From Phalacrocorax aristotelis (lineage: Eukaryota; Chordata; Aves; Suliformes; Phalacrocoracidae), in NCBI RefSeq assembly GCF_949628215.1, contig NC_134279.1:52874266-52938265 (forward strand): DNA of 64,000 nt, read 5' to 3'. A program made the position numbers and the translations under genes. The notes beneath the pieces are model-generated. The model made no database searches and had not been told where the DNA came from. It worked only from the letters and a program-made list of their open reading frames with translations. Below are positions 41,719 to 53,700 of this stretch, piece after piece. Numbering within the stretch: position 1 is the first letter of the stretch; each line of letters starts with the position of its first letter.

Positions 41719-42790
41719 CTAACCGCCTGGGTCTTCCTGAAAAGTTACTCTGTTCTGGTTGTAGTAGCAGCTGGAATTTTTGCTGCCTTTGCACATCTAA
41801 CGCTGGTTTGAGAAGTGTAATGGAACTGCTTTTTCTCTCCTCCCCATCCTCCCGACTTCCTGAACCACGTGGTTCTTTGAATGCACATGTTCCTCGACTA
41901 TGAGAGAAGACCACTGATGATTGCACAGAGTCAATCCAGCTAGATATGTCTTTCACGTTATCTACATTATGATTTGCACTATGTAGAAGAGAACCTTTCT
42001 GAGACTTGATGATTTGAGCCACTGACTTCTTAAAGCTGTGGGGGGAAATGCAGGACTTAAGGCTGACAGTCCAAGTTTACAACATTGAGGAGGTTTTGCA
42101 AATGTTTGCCTCATACAACTGTTCTTTTGCTGTTTGCACAAATATTTGAAATATAGTATTGAATGTCACTGTTGGATATTACTACTCTTGGTGAATTATC
42201 TTGATATGGCACAGATTTTTAAGTTATCTAGTATGCATCACAAAACAGGTGACATTATGAACTGTATGCTGAGCTGAGAGCCAATTTTAAGGAATGAATG
42301 CAAAAAAAAAAAAGGTACTTCTGTCTAAAAATGCTGAAACTGTGAATATGGTTTACATACCCAGGCCTGTACGTGTTAAAGAGGAAACTGAAATGCTAGT
42401 ACCAGTTACTTCTACTGGGCTTTCCGGGCTGGCTGTTCTTCCAAAGCACACACGGAGTTTATAGAGCTTAGAAGAAGAAATCTTAGAGTGAGTGTGCGTG
42501 TGTGTATTGGGGATTGTGCATCCAGGATTTAAAAGCTTAAAGTTTTATTTGAACTTTTTAAGTTGGTGCAAATGTGAGTTCTATGCCTTATTCATATCAA
42601 TAGTAGAGCACACTGCAGTGGCAAGGTTAGCATCATGCTGCCAATAGGTACTTTTTGTAATTAAAGGTTTGCATATTTGTGAATAAGTCTGATACTGGCT
42701 TTCTTGTATGTAAATCATTTGTAAAATATTTCTTAAATCTTGCTTTTGCTAATATATTTAATTTTCAATAAAAGCTAAAAGTTTGTAATA
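41719..42790 (+). other. LONRF1: LONRF1 3' untranslated region
   Basis: AT-rich, non-coding sequence after the TGA. The first well-placed AATAAA is at 42767-42772, about 1.05 kb after the stop, and is followed by T-rich DNA. Further AATAAA motifs, for example 43249-43254 and near 43571, could give longer isoforms. The 107-codon frame on the opposite strand at 41699-42022 overlaps the coding end and is not credible as a gene. Confidence 0.7.
42767..42772 (+). terminator. Candidate LONRF1 poly(A) signal
   Basis: This is a canonical AATAAA in the context TTCAATAAAAGC. It is the first such signal downstream of the LONRF1 stop with a T-rich stretch (TTTGTAATATTTTTAAC) after it. Confidence 0.6.
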
Positions 42791-44141
42791 TTTTTAACTT
42801 TACCAGAAACTGAAAATCACTTTCATTTTCCATACGCTTCTAATCTGGGATCTTAAGTAAAACCAGAAGCAGCTGTTTAACCTACATCAAGGTTGCGGGC
42901 ACCAGGCACCTCATGGCGTAACTGGTATGTACATAATCTGTTTCTGATCATAGTACCTGTCTTGCACTGATTATTGGTCAGACAAGCTTTGTGCTGGTGT
43001 CCTACTTTTGTATCTATTTTGTTTAAATTAAGGTCATTTCCTGTATGCGGTTTGCATTTCACAAAAATTAAAAGCTGTGGGAAACTGTTCTTGCATAACC
43101 GTTAGGTGTTTCACAGACATGCTAATCAGATGCTCTGGCCTTGTTCTCTTCTGGAATTTAAGGCTTGAGATATTACAGGCCATCCAAAATCTGCTGGATC
43201 GTATTAATGTGGACTTATATCTAGGGTAAATTTCCTCTTTATTGTCTGAATAAAGTCCTGGATTAATATTTGGGAACCTTTACTTGTGTAATAAAAGAAG
43301 AAAAGGGATCATTTCTTTCTCCACTTCAGTATGTTATAACCTTAGAAACTTAATCTTCGTATCACCGTAGTCTTAAGAATACAGGTACAGGATTTTTTTT
43401 TTTCCCCTTGACAGCAAAATGTCCCTGTAGTCAGGCTGAAAATACCCACATAATCTAGTGGTAATTTTTTTTTTTTCCTCATGTGAAGAACTTTAATTTT
43501 GAAATTGAGTATTCCCTGGTCTGCTAGAAGATGGGGCTTCTAGGTGTTTTATATACATTCCCATGAGTTTTTAATAAAATAAAAATTCAGATAAAGTGTC
43601 ACTTGGTTTGCACTGTCCCATGCATATATGTAAGTGCTACTTCTGGAACTGTAAACCATGTAAAAGAAAACTTTGTTAAAAAGAAACAGCACCAACAAAC
43701 AAAGTTACTGTGATTAACACATGCTGCATTAAGACTGAGCGTAAATACCACTCTTCAGTAACTATTCCACACACATGGTCCTTGTAGGTGCTGCTGGGAA
43801 TGCTGTGAAATTGAGAAGAGGGAGGAAAGATTTTTAAGAGGATTTTCAGTCGGAATTTTTTCAAGTGGTCATTTTGTAGACCAGATTTTGTTACTTTGCA
43901 GTTAGAATGGGGCAGAACAAGAAGCTTGCCTGAATGTTGGCATAGGCATTTCAGGAAATACGCTGGGGAGAGAGATACCGTGCTGTAATTTGTACAGGGT
44001 GTTTTGAATTTGGGGAGTACTTCCTTACTCTTTTGATAATCTCCCCCTCCCTGTCACATAGCAAGGGCATTTTATGGCTATTGAACGATAAACCAGCAAC
44101 AGACTAAGGACCAAGTTTGATCAACTTATATTATTAAAATA

Positions 44142-44453
44142 ATGTTGACAGTCAATGTAGTTCAGCCTGCACAGAATGTGATGAACCTTGGCATGAGCAA
44201 AAGGGAGAAGGGGAAAGCTTGGCTTCCACCTAGGCAAGGTACGCCACTGGTAATGATTATCTTACCTGATGATGAGCAACAGTCAGGGAATTTGTCAACA
44301 GCTCACATTCTCTGTCATGATGTAAGGCCGTCTCCTTCGCCGGGCAGCACCCCCGGACCAGCCCATGAGAGCCACCCCAAGCTAGTGTTGGGGCACCTTA
44401 TGTATGGGATTGCACCTTCCCTGCTCAAGCATATTGTTGATGAGTTGATGTAG
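44142..44453 (+). other. Unidentified open frame, 103 codons
   Basis: An ATG-to-TAG frame with protein-like composition (SKREKGKAWLPPRQGTPLVM, then ILPDDEQQSG) ending GIAPSLLKHIVDELM. I do not recognise a family. An AG at 44165-44166 could be an acceptor, though its pyrimidine tract is poor, and CATGAT|GTAAGG near 44319 is a good donor. It may be an exon of an unannotated transcript, a fragment of an old element, or chance. Confidence 0.25.
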
Positions 44454-44867
44454 ACACGTTCTTTACGTGAGTGTGAGAACAAAACTAGATGCGTCTCAAA
44501 ACATGCGTGATCTGTAAATAGCTATACAGTACATTGGGTGCGCACGTCTGTTAATATGAGAGATTAGAGTCATGCTGAGAAGTGTCTGCCCGGAACTGAT
44601 GCGCTTTTTTTCAAGTCTTTCTGGCGAGGACCTTTTCCCACTTTTGCTAAATTATGGCCAGAAGACTCACTGAAATTCTTAATTCAGGGTTAACATTCAC
44701 CTCTAGTCTCTTTACCTTAAATTATTCTCGCCAAACATAATTTCTTGTAACAACTTGGGGCCTTGGGCGAGAGTCGATGAACTTCGGGTTTAGAAACTTC
44801 AGTTTTCTCAATGTGAAATGGCACCTTTGCGTTTCTCTGTCTAACTTGATTTTTTTTCTTTTGGAAA

Positions 44868-45137
44868 TTGGCAAATGCACAAACTTCATCCATCACATTT
44901 TCTAGCAAATTGTTTCTCTGTGGGTCTTTTACTGGTCCGAAATTTCTTCAGGCGCAATATGTGAGGATGGCTGTGAGATATGTTGCGGGGGGTGGCTATG
45001 AAACTCGACATGATGCTAGAACATTAGCAGGGAGAAATGTTTGCTTGGAACCCCATGAAAGACTAGGGCAGATTCAAACATTGCTGGAGGCTTTACAAGA
45101 CCTGCAAGGGCAGTATGCTCATCCTTTTGGTTTGTAA
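44868..45137 (+). other. Unidentified open frame, 89 codons, exon-like
   Basis: The frame contains QAQYVRMAVRYVAGGGYETR and LGQIQTLLEALQDLQGQYAH, looking more like real coding sequence than its surroundings. An AG after a T-rich stretch (GAAATTTCTTCAG, ending 44953) and a GTAAGT at 45134-45139 could bound an exon of about 180 nt that stays open throughout. I cannot assign a family. Confidence 0.3.
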
Positions 45138-45278
45138 GTCATCTAACCTGTTCCTTTGAGCTCTGTCCTTGGGGTGGGGTGGTGGTAAATATCTGCCAAA
45201 TACTGAGATTTTACTGTAGCGTTCACGTTGATTACAGGTGAGACAGGGTAAAGTTGATCTGCACAACTGAGACTTCTG

Positions 45279-45329
45279 AACAACAGCACAAGGCAGACAG
45301 TCTCACACTGTCTGCCTTGTGCTGTTGTT
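45279..45329. repeat. Perfect inverted repeat (23-bp arms, 5-bp loop)
   Basis: Arm 1 at 45279-45301 (starting AACAACAGCACAAGGC) is exactly complementary to arm 2 at 45307-45329 across the loop CTCAC. There is no mismatch, and the similarity stops at once outside the arms. Confidence 0.95.
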
Positions 45330-47875
45330 ATCAGTCGGGGCAGGGACAGCTCCTAGAGAGAATGGCTGAAACTTCAGCTTTGAAGAACTACTGAAGAGTA
45401 AGCTTCTGAAGAGCTACTGCTCTTTGCGGGTGGTAGACAAACCACAGCTGCCTGGCCTGCGCCTCAGCCAAGTCCGAGATGTTGCTCTTTCGGTACTGTG
45501 TTTGACTGTAGAAACCTGGCGATCTACAATGGGATTTCTAATGTGAAGAAGGTTGTTCCAGATAGTGAGTAGGCGTGAGATGCCTGTGTAAGGATTACTG
45601 TATCCCTGCCACTGGCTATCACACAGAAATCTGTCCATTTATGTGCTTTTCTACAATTAAAAAAAAAGTGTAAAATGTTTAGTGCTACGATGTAAGTTAT
45701 TCTAAAGCCTTTACCAAAACAAAGCAAAATAAGAGTCCACTGAGTTTTGAGCCTTGATTTTGGTGAAGTTACACTTTCCTGGATGGATGCTCATGACTGT
45801 GACTGCTCTTACAAGCAAAGGCCAATAGCAGGATTTGACCATGGATTTAAAAACATAATTGCACTAGTGATAGTACCAGTGATGTAGCTTCAACAGAGTC
45901 AGGAGTGCCCATGAGGATGGGGCAGGCTCTCAAGGACAAAACTTTCTGAATGTTACAAGTTGGTGAAGGAGTATTTATAATTCTAGTTGAGGGGTTTTGT
46001 TTTGTTTGGTAAGTAAGATGGAAGACTCCTATATTGGAAATCACTTTTAAAGCAGACGGAATATGAATCTGTACTAGCTAGGAAGCTGGCAGTTTGCTAG
46101 ATGGTGAAGTGAGTTAGAAAAGGGGAATAATGTAATGGAAAATGGGGCAGGGAGCTGTGCTGTATTAAGACAAATACAGTCACTTTCCAATATAGAAATT
46201 CTCTGGAGCTTGGCATCTTAAACTACATAATTACATCATCCAGTTGTGTGCGTGTTGGTTCCTTGCGTTCAAGAGCTTTCTGGACTGTCAGCTAGGAATG
46301 CCCTCCTTGTTATCAGCATGAAGAGCTACACAAGGTGCTTGGCAAAGCGGACTAGCTTCTCCCTGATTCTGCTCCAAGGTGGTGGTTGTTTGGGGGTTTC
46401 CTTTTTTTCTTTTCCTTCTTTTTTTGTCCCCTCTCAGTCCTTACTTAGTTCTGACTGAGGGCTACTTGTCAGGGCTGCCACAGCCTTTCCTGCGCCAGGC
46501 ACCAGAGCTGTTCATCGGATGTTTCAGCCTACTGACCCTTGCTGGGTGAAATCCCGGTATCTCGGAAGCTCTGAGTCCCTGTGAAAGACAACCTGTCCTT
46601 TTGCGTGGAAAGCTATGTCCTTAAAAAGACTTCAGCTTGATGCTTGATATTCCCAAGCATCTGTTGAGCTTTTGGCAACTTGTTTACTGTACCGTTTTTC
46701 TATCACGATAGCCTCCTACTGGTGATGCCATCTGCTATCAGGAGGGGAGTGAGAGAGAAAAGCTGTTACAGTTAATTCTTTTATCAAGTTCCACATCTTA
46801 ATTCCTTCTTCAAGAAGTTTTGAGTTTTACCTTCCATGAGGAATAACAAATCTTCTGTCTTCTCCAAGTGTAAGATCATCTTCACACTCAGGGCATGCTC
46901 TTCAGGAAGAAGGTCCTTCAGAAAGCTCCCAGTCTAGCTGAACTGATATTTCATAGTCATCCTCATTTCCTTACCGAAGGAAGGTAACAGGACCTGTCTG
47001 AGGCCTGCTACAAGACTCCTGAGCCCAGAAACTGAGCACTCACATGTGTAAGCTTTTGGAAGTTCTGAGGAGGGAAGCATGCTCTGAAAATGCATATGAC
47101 ATGCCTACTGCAATGTGACCCAAACACAGGGCAACAGGCCCCTCAGATTTTATTTTAAAACATGGCTCAAGATTTCTGATGCTATTTCATTATGAAGTTG
47201 CATCGCTAAAGCAATCACTGGGGCTGTGAGAAAAGGTTCAAATGCGGAACAGTCATGATTTTTCTTTGGGTATGAGTTACTTTAATAGCTTTCAAAAAGA
47301 GAGGCTTCAAAAAACAGTCTGCCTTAATACCATCCCCCAGAGACCTAGATCACATCCTCTCCCAGGCCTTCAATTCACCCTTTACAGCTCTCCACAGAGG
47401 ATATTAAAACCTCACCTTCAGTGCCCTGGATTGGAGCTTCAGCCTCTCAGCTGCAGCTGGGGGACAAATCAGTGGGGCCACCACTGGTTTTCCCCTCATT
47501 TTTACAGAATGGGGTGTTTGGGTTTGGGCTTGGCTTTTTTTGGAAAAGAAATGATGTTATAAATGCTGAACACCAGGTGCTGCTCACCTGTACCTGAAGC
47601 AGTGCAGGGTGTAAAACAAGCCCTGCCCTCAGCACTGCCCTCTGCTAAATCTAAACAGCTCCTTGCTGATATCTTTAAAGAACATACATTGTTAAGCAGG
47701 TAACTGCTTATTAGGACATGATCTAATCCAGGGTCTTAGGTTCCACAGCAGGTGCTTAAAAATTCCAACTCAATTAAAAAAATGTAAGTAAATTTCAGTA
47801 ACCACTCCACATAATAGTTTTTCTGAAGAAAGCACTTTTTATTTAAGTATTTATTGGGATAGTTTTTAAAATTGG

Positions 47876-47898
47876 TGGGGGAGGGGGGACGGGGGGGA
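47876..47898 (+). repeat. G-run cluster, possible G-quadruplex
   Basis: Adjacent runs of five, six and seven G separated by one or two bases. With the longer runs split, four G-tracts of at least three are available. It lies in otherwise AT-rich intergenic DNA. Confidence 0.6.
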
Positions 47899-49519
47899 AG
47901 CAAGTGTTACAAGAGCAATATCTGGCTGAAGGAGTTCTCAGGTTATTGCATCAAGGTAATAGCTGGAATGCTGAACCAAGTGCAAGTATTTTCATTTCAC
48001 AGCAAAAGCTTGGTGAAGAACTTCCAGCTGAACAACTAAACAGCTGATATGGGGCACTTCAGCCTCTAGGGTCTATGCAGTCCTTGCAGATGGGGCAGAC
48101 TTCACAGGTTTCATCTGCTGGTCACAGCAAACACCCTGTTAATGCTAGCTGCTGTGTCTTAGTGCTTCTTTGCAAGGCAACTGCTCAAGCAAAGGTTTGC
48201 TTCCAGGAGTTCAGCACAGACTGCACAAAACCAACCTCAAAGAACCCACCCCACCCAAAAGCTGAAGAATGACCACCTCTGTGGCAACTGATGCACTTTG
48301 CATGCTCATGCCCAACATAAATCAGACAATTATACAAATGAAGTTAGTATAATCAAGGTGCAAGTAACTAGAGACAGTACAGAACATTCCAGGTATAATG
48401 CTCAAGCCAGTGTCTGTTACTAATTTTTATTGGGTGGGGAAGACTGTACAGAGAGAGCAGCGCAACGCAGCAGTGCAGGCGGGAAGAGACAGAACTGGCC
48501 GGGTGCCATTGTCTGTCTCACCCCTGTGCTGCGGTCATCAGGTGACCAATAAGCTTGTCAGGGTCATCACCCACCAGAGCTAACACTCAATGCCGTGCTG
48601 GGGAGGGAGGGGAAGAACAGGAGGTGACACCATCACCTCCAGTGTAACTTCACCCTCAGGTGAGTGAGCAGAGAGCTGCCACTAGGAGAAAGCAGCACTG
48701 TACTCTCCTTTACAGTTGTTGGCTCTAGTTCTTGCCCAATTCCAAGGTAAGATAAAGCAATTCCACTCACCCCAGCAAACAAAGAGCATGCATTCATCTC
48801 TTTCCACCCCATAGTTCTTCTGCTAGTCAAAGTTAATACCACTGTCTTATTCAGCTAGCCGACAGCACACCTTCAGCTGTGCTAGCAGAAGCGTGCCACT
48901 GCGTACAACCTTGGTAGGTAGCTTGCTTGCTAAAGTGAAGATCTTCAAGACCGGCTTTTAACAGCAGCGCTTCCACAGGGATGGTATGCCACCAAGGAAT
49001 TTCAACCTTTTTGCCATCACTAGCCCCCCCTATTACTGATACTTCATTTAGAAATTCATGAGAAAAGCAACTGCCCTCAAGACTAAGAAGAGACTTCTGG
49101 TTACTTTTGTGTAAGCTTTAACCAGTTAAAAAAACCAAAACCTGACTTAACTCCAGAGTAGAGCACTGCTGAGAGCTCTTCTGTACAGCTACACATGAGA
49201 TGTGGTCCCTTCCTGTGAAGGAGAAGGCCAGCAGCAGCATTTAATCCACTTACTCACACTACAGGGTAACGCTGACCCACCACACAGTCATAAAGCAGTA
49301 CATCAGGAAGACAGAGCACAGCTTCCTGTAACAGTGAGACACTTAAGTAGTAGGGTATCTTCCAAAGACTGTCACCTCATACCATTCTATGCAGGTTTCA
49401 GTGCATGACTGTTTTACATGAGTATTACCTGACTTAAGGTCCTGAAGTTACATACCACAGCTGATGGCCAGTTTGACTACTTATTGAATAAGTCTCCATG
49501 AAAAAGCTTTAAATTCAAT

Positions 49520-50571
49520 AGTTTATTTATAATTGTAAAAGCATCAATGTTACATACATTGAGTAATTGCATATTTGTTAGAATCGTACCTACTCAGAAG
49601 ACTGGTGTGTGCGAAGACAAGACAGTCATGCTTAGATTTCCCCCAGTAGTTTGCTGCTTCGCTATTTATTCCCCCCTTCAGAGTTCAGTAAAATTTCCAT
49701 AGAAACAGAGTGAGGAAATACAGACACATAATAGCCAGTTTTGAAGTGTTATGAAGACAGTTTGACAATATCACATAGGCCCTTCAGAACTACTGAAGGC
49801 AGAGATCTACCTGGTATTCAGACAGGCAACGACTGGACGAGGCAAGAGTTACAGCAAACAGGCAACAAGCCCAGTTACAGTCCACTCAAAACCATTCATA
49901 TTCATAGCTTGTTACGAATAGGAGAATTGGTGTCAACTTTATCACATCATTCCAGAAGATATCAATGGGGTATGTATATACACACATTTTTAAAAAAAGA
50001 TACATGTATGTACATACATTTTTTAAATAAGGCAGGTATTTATGTCAGGATCTTAAAACATTTCTCCAGCCCCTTTTCCTATTAACATAGTCTATGTTGC
50101 CATTTTATTGCTAAAGAAAGCATACCATCATTGCAAGCAGAACAGCATCAGCACTGGCTTTAGTCAGTCCAGTTGAGTTAATAAGGGTCAAGACATACAT
50201 TACTATGGAAGAATACTACCGTTACAGAAATACAGAAGACTAGCTGAATTCTATTTAGATCGCACCAAATCATTCTCTGGACATAGTCTGTACTTAACAG
50301 TATACACTAAAAAGCAGAACAGCACCATTTTGGAGCAACAGAAAGATACCTAAAATACTACTTCCCGACTTCTTACTAAGATGTTATATTAAAAAAAAAT
50401 ACATAAGGGAAGGATGAGGACACAACAGCCTTCATCTGCTGCTCTAATAGTGCTTTTTTCTGTAAGAAAGGATGCAGGACTTTTGAGCTCATCCAAATGC
50501 AAATCCTAAGACAAATGAATACACACGCCATTGTCTTTGCATAACTAATAAAAGTTACTTGTTAGTATGAC
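49520..50571 (-). other. PAICS: Probable PAICS 3' untranslated region
   Basis: AT-rich DNA downstream of the PAICS stop on the minus strand. Minus-strand AATAAA motifs fall at 50104-50109, 49665-49670 and 49522-49527, and I cannot tell which is used. A 16-bp perfect palindrome of alternating ATGTATG/CATACAT type lies at 50004-50019. No coding signal was seen. Confidence 0.4.
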
Positions 50572-50738
50572 TTACAAGGTGCACTCTCGAAGCTTTTTAT
50601 CAGCCTGCTTCAAGGAGATCCAGGTGTTCAACATGTTTGATCGCAGTTTGGCCCACACCAAATGGTTGTTCAACCCAAATATCTGGGCAGCAAACTGGGC
50701 AGCTCCTTCAGGTGACAGAGTAGTAGGGCAGCCAAGAC
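50572..50738 (-). CDS. PAICS: PAICS terminal coding exon 9
   Basis: 167 nt encoding residues 373-426 and TAA. It starts [20 protein letters not shown] and ends [16 protein letters not shown], the conserved C-terminus. The acceptor is TTTTCTCTGCAG. Confidence 0.97.
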
Positions 50739-53700
50739 CTGCAGAGAAAAGGGAGTGCCACTTACCAAAACATATTTTATAGTCAAACAAAACACTGCCT
50801 CTGAAGAATAATTTAGGACAGTATTTGTTTCAGCCTCCAGGAACCACATGGTTAGTTCTAAAGCTACTGAAGTGTCAGTAGAAGTGTTTCACTACTTCTA
50901 AGAGGACTGCCTCATGGCATTGTAAGCCAAAAGCAAGCATACCAAATGACTCTCCTTATACAGAGGTAACAGGCTTCCAGGCCTCCTACTTGCCCAGCAT
51001 CCATTCAAATCACTAACAAAGTTAAAAATCATACAGGTAGCAATGCACTGAAGTAATAGTTAGAGTTAAGCTCTTACCTACACTGGCTCTGGAGAAAGGT
51101 ACTTTTTGATCGTAAGGAAAATGCAGCTCTATAACTGAACAAAATTCAATTATTTAAATACCCATTAATACTAATTCCAGTTTCAAGCTGGAATGTTTAG
51201 CAAGGATAAGCCAAGGTTTATGTTTTTCTAAAGACTATTCCTATGTAATCTTTGCTCTGTCTATTGGGCTTTTTGCCATCAAAAAAGTCAAAGACCGTAT
51301 GCAAGATATTTCTAAAGACTTTGTTCAGTACTGATCCAGCTGCTTTCCCAGTGTTTTGCCATGTGTATTTGTACACATACATATACTAGAACAACAACAA
51401 AAACAGAGCTAGGCCAGAACAAGAGCATAAGTTGAAGACTGTCTTACCACTGGGTAGTCTGAGAGAGGACCACACATCCTGAGTTCCCCAGTCAGCTGAG
51501 AGCGGAGGACAGTTGACAACCGGGTAAGCAGTGTTACCGGACATTACTGGCCCCAAACCGTTGCTTCTGCCAGCTACTGCGACAAACACTGTTGGGATTC
51601 CGTCTCCTGAGGAGGGAGGAAGACATTCAGAAATAAGCAATCCACCTTGTTCTCTACTACTTGCTTTTGCAGGGACTTAGTCCAAATCCACAATTCTGTT
51701 TGCAGTTATTTTGTCAATTCCATTACATGGCACTAGAATTTTGTGTCCAACTTCCCCCTTCACAGAAATACCTTCTAAATCTTGCAGCCTTAAATCCCAG
51801 CTACTGTTTACTGCAACTGAAGTTAGCATGTCTTACTCTGCCTCTGAGGGGAAGTCTCAGTACCAGAGGAATACTGCTGCTTAGCTTTGTAGAGAACACA
51901 GTCATTAAATTCTGGCATCTTTAAGCATTTCTCTCCTTAAATCTTACACAGTTCAACTCAAAATAAATGTTTCTCAACTATGGTTACCACATCTGTAGTT
52001 TCACCGAGTAGAAAGTGTACTCCCACAAAAATAAATAGTTCTCATCTCTCTTCTGCCAGGCTATAAACAATTCTGAAGAGATGTCAAGCTTTCTCAGTAA
52101 GGGTAAGAATTTAAATGAAGTGTCTTTTTCTCATGGTATCTAAAAATAATGAGCAAGAATATTTTCTTCCTCAGGAAGGAAAACATGATGGGAGCAATAT
52201 CTGCCTTGTACATAACACATAAGACTATTCAGTCAGCTAGAGAAACTCCTCCTCATTTCAGAAGGGCCAGGATCACCAGCAAGATGCTACAGTAAGTGAA
52301 TTAACATGATCAAGGCTTGGGCAAAATACTTCTGGTACTGGGATAAAAGCAGAGGTTAGACTTTGAGTAATGGAAGCTGTGGCTGGGCAGTGGGACAATA
52401 CGTTACTCTGTATCACTTAGTGCAGTCTATAACCCGTCATTATGTAATTAGCAAGTGTAGGGCAGCATTAACAGCTTGGTGTTCTGTTTAACAAAAGGAA
52501 AAAAAAAAAAGGAACCCTCAACCTGCCAAATCCTTGAACTGCCAAGTCATTCTTGAACATGATACTGTTTCAATCCAAATCACTAGTTCTCTGTTATTTA
52601 CCTTCATATTCTGCTTTGATCCTCAGGGTTTCATCCGGCCCTTTGTGAGCAGAGGTCACTCTTAACTCACAAGGAATTCCAAAGGTTGCACATGCCTTTT
52701 TTATTTTTTCACAGTGACTGAGGTCAGAAGGAGATCCCATCAACACCACAACTCTACCTTGGCTCTTTGTTTTCAGAAGCAACTAGGGAAAAGAGCGAAG
52801 GGGGGCAAAGGAAAGAAAAGCAGTCAGCAGACATGTAGGTACTGAAGTCTAGATACAGTATTCATAAGAAACAGGTACCTCCACTCTTTCTGCAACCCAT
52901 TCAAAGTTTCTCTTAACCATCTGCAGAGCTTCAGGAGTCACTTCTTTCAGGTCCCGGTAGGACTGGAAAGAGATAAAAACCCACAAAACTGAAGTTCACA
53001 TGTTTTGGATAGATGAACACTCATTTTGCTATCATAATTGATAAGAATACCCCAACTGAAATATTTATGCAGTTTCTAGCAACTCCACAGAGAGCAGAGA
53101 TTGGTACAGATATAGGAGAGAGTGCACATGGAAACAAGGAAGAGCGATTTAATGAAGAACCACCTCAGTAGGTGTAAACAACCTTCTACATGACAGTTCA
53201 TGGCCATTTGCAATATGAAAGGCTTTGAGCCAGGAGGGTATCCAGGTTTTGGAAGCTTCCCAAAGGGCAAATTTAAGGGAAGACATACGCCTCTTAAAAT
53301 TGGATTTGCATTGACACAACTGACTGCAGTAGCACTGCACTAGCCAACCTATGTTCTGCATGATGTTATCAGGTACCTTATTTTAGGGAGATGGGCAAAC
53401 ACACTGTCAGAATAATTCCCTCAAGCAGGCTACTACATAATTCAGGTGAAGTAAACAATAGAGCAGTTCTGCTTCCTAATTTCAAAGTAATACCCCTCCT
53501 CCCACACACACTTCAAAATCTTCCCCTGCGGCTTACAGCCACTTTCTCTCACAGGGTCTCTGCTATTAGTCTCAGTGACTCACAGAAGCTCCATAGCAGC
53601 AGCATTCCCAAACCGGTTCTTTCATAACTACTTATCTGGCAATTCAGAGACATTTGACAAGTGTATTTGCTACAAGTTTAAATATAGGACAAGTTTTATT

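Larger units (their letters stand above)
42791..49519. other. Intergenic region between convergent LONRF1 and PAICS
   Basis: Tail-to-tail spacer. No known gene was recognised. It contains two plus-strand open frames with exon-like edges (44142-44453 and 44868-45137), a perfect hairpin at 45279-45329, and a G-run cluster at 47876-47898. The remaining short frames look random. Confidence 0.6.
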
